The notes beneath the pieces are model-generated. The model was not told where the DNA came from. It ran no database searches and saw nothing but the letters and a program-made list of their open reading frames with translations. The position numbers and the translations under genes are program-made. A stretch of DNA of 64,000 bases from Palsa-461 sp963768185. Its GTDB lineage: Bacteria; Actinomycetota; Acidimicrobiia; Acidimicrobiales; RAAP-2. The DNA lies in NCBI GenBank assembly GCA_963768185.1, contig CAVYGS010000005.1:868001-932000 (forward strand), given 5' to 3'. The stretch's first letter is position 1; every line of letters starts with the position of its first letter. Shown here piece after piece: positions 61,548 through 64,000 of this stretch.

Positions 61548-61598
61548 CACTCCTCTCTAAAACTGATATAAAAGTGATATCAGTTTTAGAGAGGAGTG
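61548..61598. promoter_or_regulatory. Perfect 22-bp inverted repeat at start of SPFH operon
   Basis: Left arm 61548-61569, spacer AAAAGTG (61570-61576), right arm 61577-61598, no mismatch. Inner parts read CTGATAT and ATATCAG; TGATAT is also repeated directly at 61564 and 61575, 11 bp apart. The left arm covers the SPFH ribosome-binding site. Strongly AT-rich core in GC-rich DNA. Candidate operator of the RHH protein, or a translation-control hairpin. Confidence 0.8.
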
Positions 61599-61608
61599 TC
61601 AACCGCAG

Positions 61609-62184
61609 TTACCGCGAGGTGAGCCAGCCCCCGACGATCTCGGCCACCACTGCGTCCCGGCGGCGCAGGCCATGGTCGCCGTTCTCGATCCACTCATGGG
61701 TGACGGGCCCCGGGATCGCGGCGGTCGCCGCCTCGAGCTCCGCCGGGGTCCCGAAGGTGTCCTTGGTGCCCGAGACGAAGAGGCACGGCACCCGCATCGC
61801 ACCGAAATGCTCGGTCCGCAGCTTCTCCGGCCGTCCTGGCGGGTGCAGCGGATAGCTGACCAGGACGAGCGCGCTAGCGGGCAGCCCCTCAGCGACCGCC
61901 ATCGAACACATCCGCCCCCCCATCGAGCGCCCGCCGAGTGCGATCCGCTCCTGGGGCACCCCGAGGTCGTCGGCCAGCGAGCGCGCCGCCTCGACGACCG
62001 TCGCGACGAGGACCGGTGGTCGGTCGGGGGCTCGCCGCCCCGCGAGCCGGTACGGGAAGTCGATGCGCTCGACCCGGATGCCGAGCGGAGTGAGCGCCTC
62101 GTCGATCGCCACGAGTCCGCTCTGGTCACGGCTCGCGCTGGCGCCCGGGGCAAGTACGAGGCCGGCAATCTCATCGAGCGCCAT
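61609..62184 (-). CDS. Alpha/beta hydrolase (KANL3/Tex30-like, DLH superfamily)
   Basis: 191 aa. LVLAPGASASRDQSGLVAID, nucleophile elbow GGRSMGGRMCSM and FVSGTKDTFGTP carrying the acid, with ENGDHGLRR holding the histidine, fit the KANL3/Tex30 hydrolase group. ATG 62184. It ends just outside the long palindrome. Confidence 0.82.
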   Translation of the reverse strand: MALDEIAGLVLAPGASASRDQSGLVAIDEALTPLGIRVERIDFPYRLAGRRAPDRPPVLVATVVEAARSLADDLGVPQERIALGGRSMGGRMCSMAVAEGLPASALVLVSYPLHPPGRPEKLRTEHFGAMRVPCLFVSGTKDTFGTPAELEAATAAIPGPVTHEWIENGDHGLRRRDAVVAEIVGGWLTSR

Positions 62185-62356
62185 CGCGTCCACTCTGTCT
62201 CGTGCTCCGGTCTCCGTGCCCGTTGACGGTGTCCAGGTGCTCCCGCGAGACTCGGTCACCGGCATTCATCAAGAGGACGCGAGGGACCTGGCCCGTCGAC
62301 CGTCCGGCAACCTGCCTGTGCAAGGTGCCAACGCCAGGATCGATGAGGAGGAATCG

Positions 62357-62980
62357 ATGGCGCCATGGCTCGTTGTCCCCGTGCTTGAGGGCGCGCTCGT
62401 CCGCCTCGAGCCCTTGACGATGGCGCATGGGCCCGACCTGGCGCTCGCCGCCGAGGAGAACCGATCGTCGTACGGCTTCACGTTCGTGCCGAGTGCGGAC
62501 GGTGTTCCCGCCTACATCGATGCCCAACTGAAGCGTGGCAAGGAGGGCCTCACCCCCTTCGCCCAGATCCGTCGGAGCGACGGCCGGGCAGTCGGCTGCA
62601 CGGCCTTCTGGGACCCGAGGCGCTGGCCGGGTCGCCAGGAGCTCCGGGCGGTCGAGATCGGCTGGACCTGGCTCGGTGCGACGGCGCAACGCAGCGGCAT
62701 CAACGTCGAGTCAAAGCTCCTCCTCTTCACCTACGCGTTCGAGACCCTGGGCGTGGCGCGTGTCGATCTCAAGACCGACGCCCGCAACGAGGGTTCCCGC
62801 CGCGCCATCGAGCGGCTGGGTGCCACCTTCGAGGGCGTCCTCCGGAGCTGGTCGGCCTCGTGGGCGCCCGGCGAGGAGGGTCAGCTCCGCGACTCGGCAA
62901 TGTTCTCGGTGGTCGTCGCCGAGTGGCCTACGGTCAAGGCGCAGATGACCGAACGGCTCGCCCTGACGGCCCCGTTCTGA
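62357..62980 (+). CDS. GNAT-family N-acetyltransferase (RimJ/RimL-like)
   Basis: 207 aa. VLEGALVRLEPLTMAHGPDL at the start, VEIGWTWLGATAQRSGINVE for acetyl-CoA binding and RVDLKTDARNEGSRRAIERL GATFEG are the RimJ/RimL-type signature. GAGGAGGAA precedes ATG 62357. Its stop shares one base with the next start (TGATG). Confidence 0.88.
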   Translation: MAPWLVVPVLEGALVRLEPLTMAHGPDLALAAEENRSSYGFTFVPSADGVPAYIDAQLKRGKEGLTPFAQIRRSDGRAVGCTAFWDPRRWPGRQELRAVEIGWTWLGATAQRSGINVESKLLLFTYAFETLGVARVDLKTDARNEGSRRAIERLGATFEGVLRSWSASWAPGEEGQLRDSAMFSVVVAEWPTVKAQMTERLALTAPF

Positions 62981-64000
62981 TGGCGGAGGCCCCGAACATC
63001 GTCGTGGTCATGTCGGACCAGCACCGCGCCGACATGATCGGCTGCGCCGGCGACCCGAGTGTGCGGACGCCGACCCTCGACCGGCTCGCCGCCGAGGGCG
63101 TGCGGTTCTCCCGGGTCTTCTGCCAAGGACCGCTGTGCATGCCGGCGCGCGCCTCGTTCATGACCGAGCGCTACGTGCGCGACCACGGCGTCTTCGACAA
63201 TTGGGCCGAGATCGACCCGGACTCCCCCACCTACGTCTGGGGACTGCGGGAGGCCGGGTACCACACCGCCCTCATCGGCAAAACCCATCTGTACCGGGAC
63301 GAGGGGCTCGAAGCGCGCCACATCGACGATCTTGCGCCGCGCCTCCAGCGACTGGGGTTCTCCGAGGTCACCGAGACCACCGACAAGTTCATCGGGCCGA
63401 TCCCCAATCGCTACACCGACTTCCTCCAGGGCCGCGGGCTGCTCGACGCCTACCGCGCCCACATCCGCGAGCGGAGCTACCAGGGCGAGAACGAAGACGG
63501 GCAGGACGCGACCAAGACGGTGCCGATGTGGGACTGCACCCCGATGCCGGTCCCGCTCGACGCCTACATCGACGTCTGGCACGGGGTGGAGGCGGCGGCC
63601 TGGATCGAGCGCTACAACCGGCCCGAGCCGTTCTTCCTGTTCGTGGGGTTCCCGGGTCCTCACGACCCGTGGGACGCGCCGAGGGAAGCCGTCGAGCGGT
63701 ACCGCGACGTCGAGATCTCGATGCCCAACTCGACGAAGCGCCCCGAGCTCGAGGGGACCGGCCGCTACCGAGCGCTGCTCGAGTCGTTCCTCTGGGTGTC
63801 GGACTCCGAGACGATGACCGCCGACGCGATCGCCGGGATGCGCCGCTCGTATGCGGCCGACGTCACCCTGATCGACGGCGGCGTCGACGCGATCCTGGGT
63901 GCCCTGGATCGTCGCGGCGCGCTCGACGACACCTGGGTCATCTACACGAGCGACCACGGGGAGATGGCGGGGAGCCACTCGATGATGTCCAAATGCGTCC
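62980..64000 (+). CDS. Sulfatase-family hydrolase (3' truncated by window)
   Basis: Alkaline-phosphatase-fold sulfatase. PNIVVVMSDQHRADMIGCAG holds metal ligands; CMPAR within GPLCMPARASFMTERY is the formylglycine site; YTSDHGEMAGSH the third ligand set. It is different from the AtsA-type enzyme at 11.7 kb and resembles choline-sulfatase/iduronate-sulfatase-like members. Open at position 64000; about 340 codons seen. Confidence 0.9.
   Translation, partial: MAEAPNIVVVMSDQHRADMIGCAGDPSVRTPTLDRLAAEGVRFSRVFCQGPLCMPARASFMTERYVRDHGVFDNWAEIDPDSPTYVWGLREAGYHTALIGKTHLYRDEGLEARHIDDLAPRLQRLGFSEVTETTDKFIGPIPNRYTDFLQGRGLLDAYRAHIRERSYQGENEDGQDATKTVPMWDCTPMPVPLDAYIDVWHGVEAAAWIERYNRPEPFFLFVGFPGPHDPWDAPREAVERYRDVEISMPNSTKRPELEGTGRYRALLESFLWVSDSETMTADAIAGMRRSYAADVTLIDGGVDAILGALDRRGALDDTWVIYTSDHGEMAGSHSMMSKCV

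Noticed and set aside
1..64000. CRISPR array, tRNA or rRNA genes, phage genes, known antiphage systems
   Set aside because: No regularly spaced repeats, no tRNA-like cloverleaf or rRNA core sequence, and no structural phage or defence gene was recognised.

Overview
The window is high-GC DNA with short intergenic gaps, frequent 1-4 bp stop/start overlaps and many GTG starts. The gene mix points to an actinobacterium: WS/DGAT acyltransferase, stand-alone LigD polymerase, F420-type luciferase-like oxidoreductase, SCO6745-like protein, PAC2 protein, RsbW-like ATPase, STAS-like mini-protein and DUF664/DinB proteins. The fused 1159-aa indolepyruvate ferredoxin oxidoreductase and the general flavour suggest class Acidimicrobiia. 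This placement is inference from gene content; no rRNA or tRNA gene was seen.

Layout. 1-9.7 kb: a truncated EamA transporter, an acyl-CoA synthetase divergent from a Leu/Phe-type amino-acid dehydrogenase, the fused 2-oxoacid:ferredoxin oxidoreductase and a DUF885 metallopeptidase. Together they read as a peptide/amino-acid to 2-oxoacid to acyl-CoA route. 9.7-18 kb: a TetR gene divergent from a DUF4242 gene with a clear palindrome between them, a haloalkane dehalogenase/DsbA-like pair divergent from an AtsA-type arylsulfatase, an MBL hydrolase, a cupin and a Rieske oxygenase. 18-28 kb: signalling genes (anti-sigma-like ATPase, STAS-like protein, two sigma factors, one of them frameshifted and running in frame into a bifunctional-nuclease domain), an FMN riboswitch in front of a riboflavin synthase/DHBP synthase operon, and a tandem-duplicated exported CAP-like protein. 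28-37.6 kb: LigD polymerase, MalY-type lyase, an exported trypsin-like protease, an Lrp regulator divergent from a membrane protein, and a string of small enzymes. 37.6-42 kb: a leftward lipid operon (two alpha/beta hydrolases, WS/DGAT, DLH-like hydrolase). 42-54 kb: assorted enzymes and a complete IS630 (IS870-like) element inserted 15 bp upstream of an aminotransferase. 54-57 kb: an IS110-family element interrupted by a second IS110-family element. 57-64 kb: MFS exporter, Sir2 deacetylase, a leftward SPFH / ribbon-helix-helix / DinB operon with a long perfect palindrome at its start, a GNAT acetyltransferase and a sulfatase running off the window end.

Two themes cut across the window. First, several otherwise intact genes carry one-base indels that split a clearly homologous protein between two frames: sigma factor near 20345, ribB near 24618, alpha/beta hydrolase near 40100, IS630 transposase near 48810, prolyl aminopeptidase near 51298, and possibly the anti-sigma ATPase near 18110. 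Most lie in short C or G runs, so sequencing or assembly error competes with true decay. Second, regulatory DNA is unusually readable: an FMN riboswitch with an expression-platform hairpin, a TetR operator, a 22-bp perfect palindrome covering the SPFH ribosome-binding site, and likely bridge-RNA regions of the IS110 elements.

I found no CRISPR array, prophage, recognised antiphage system or biosynthetic megacluster.
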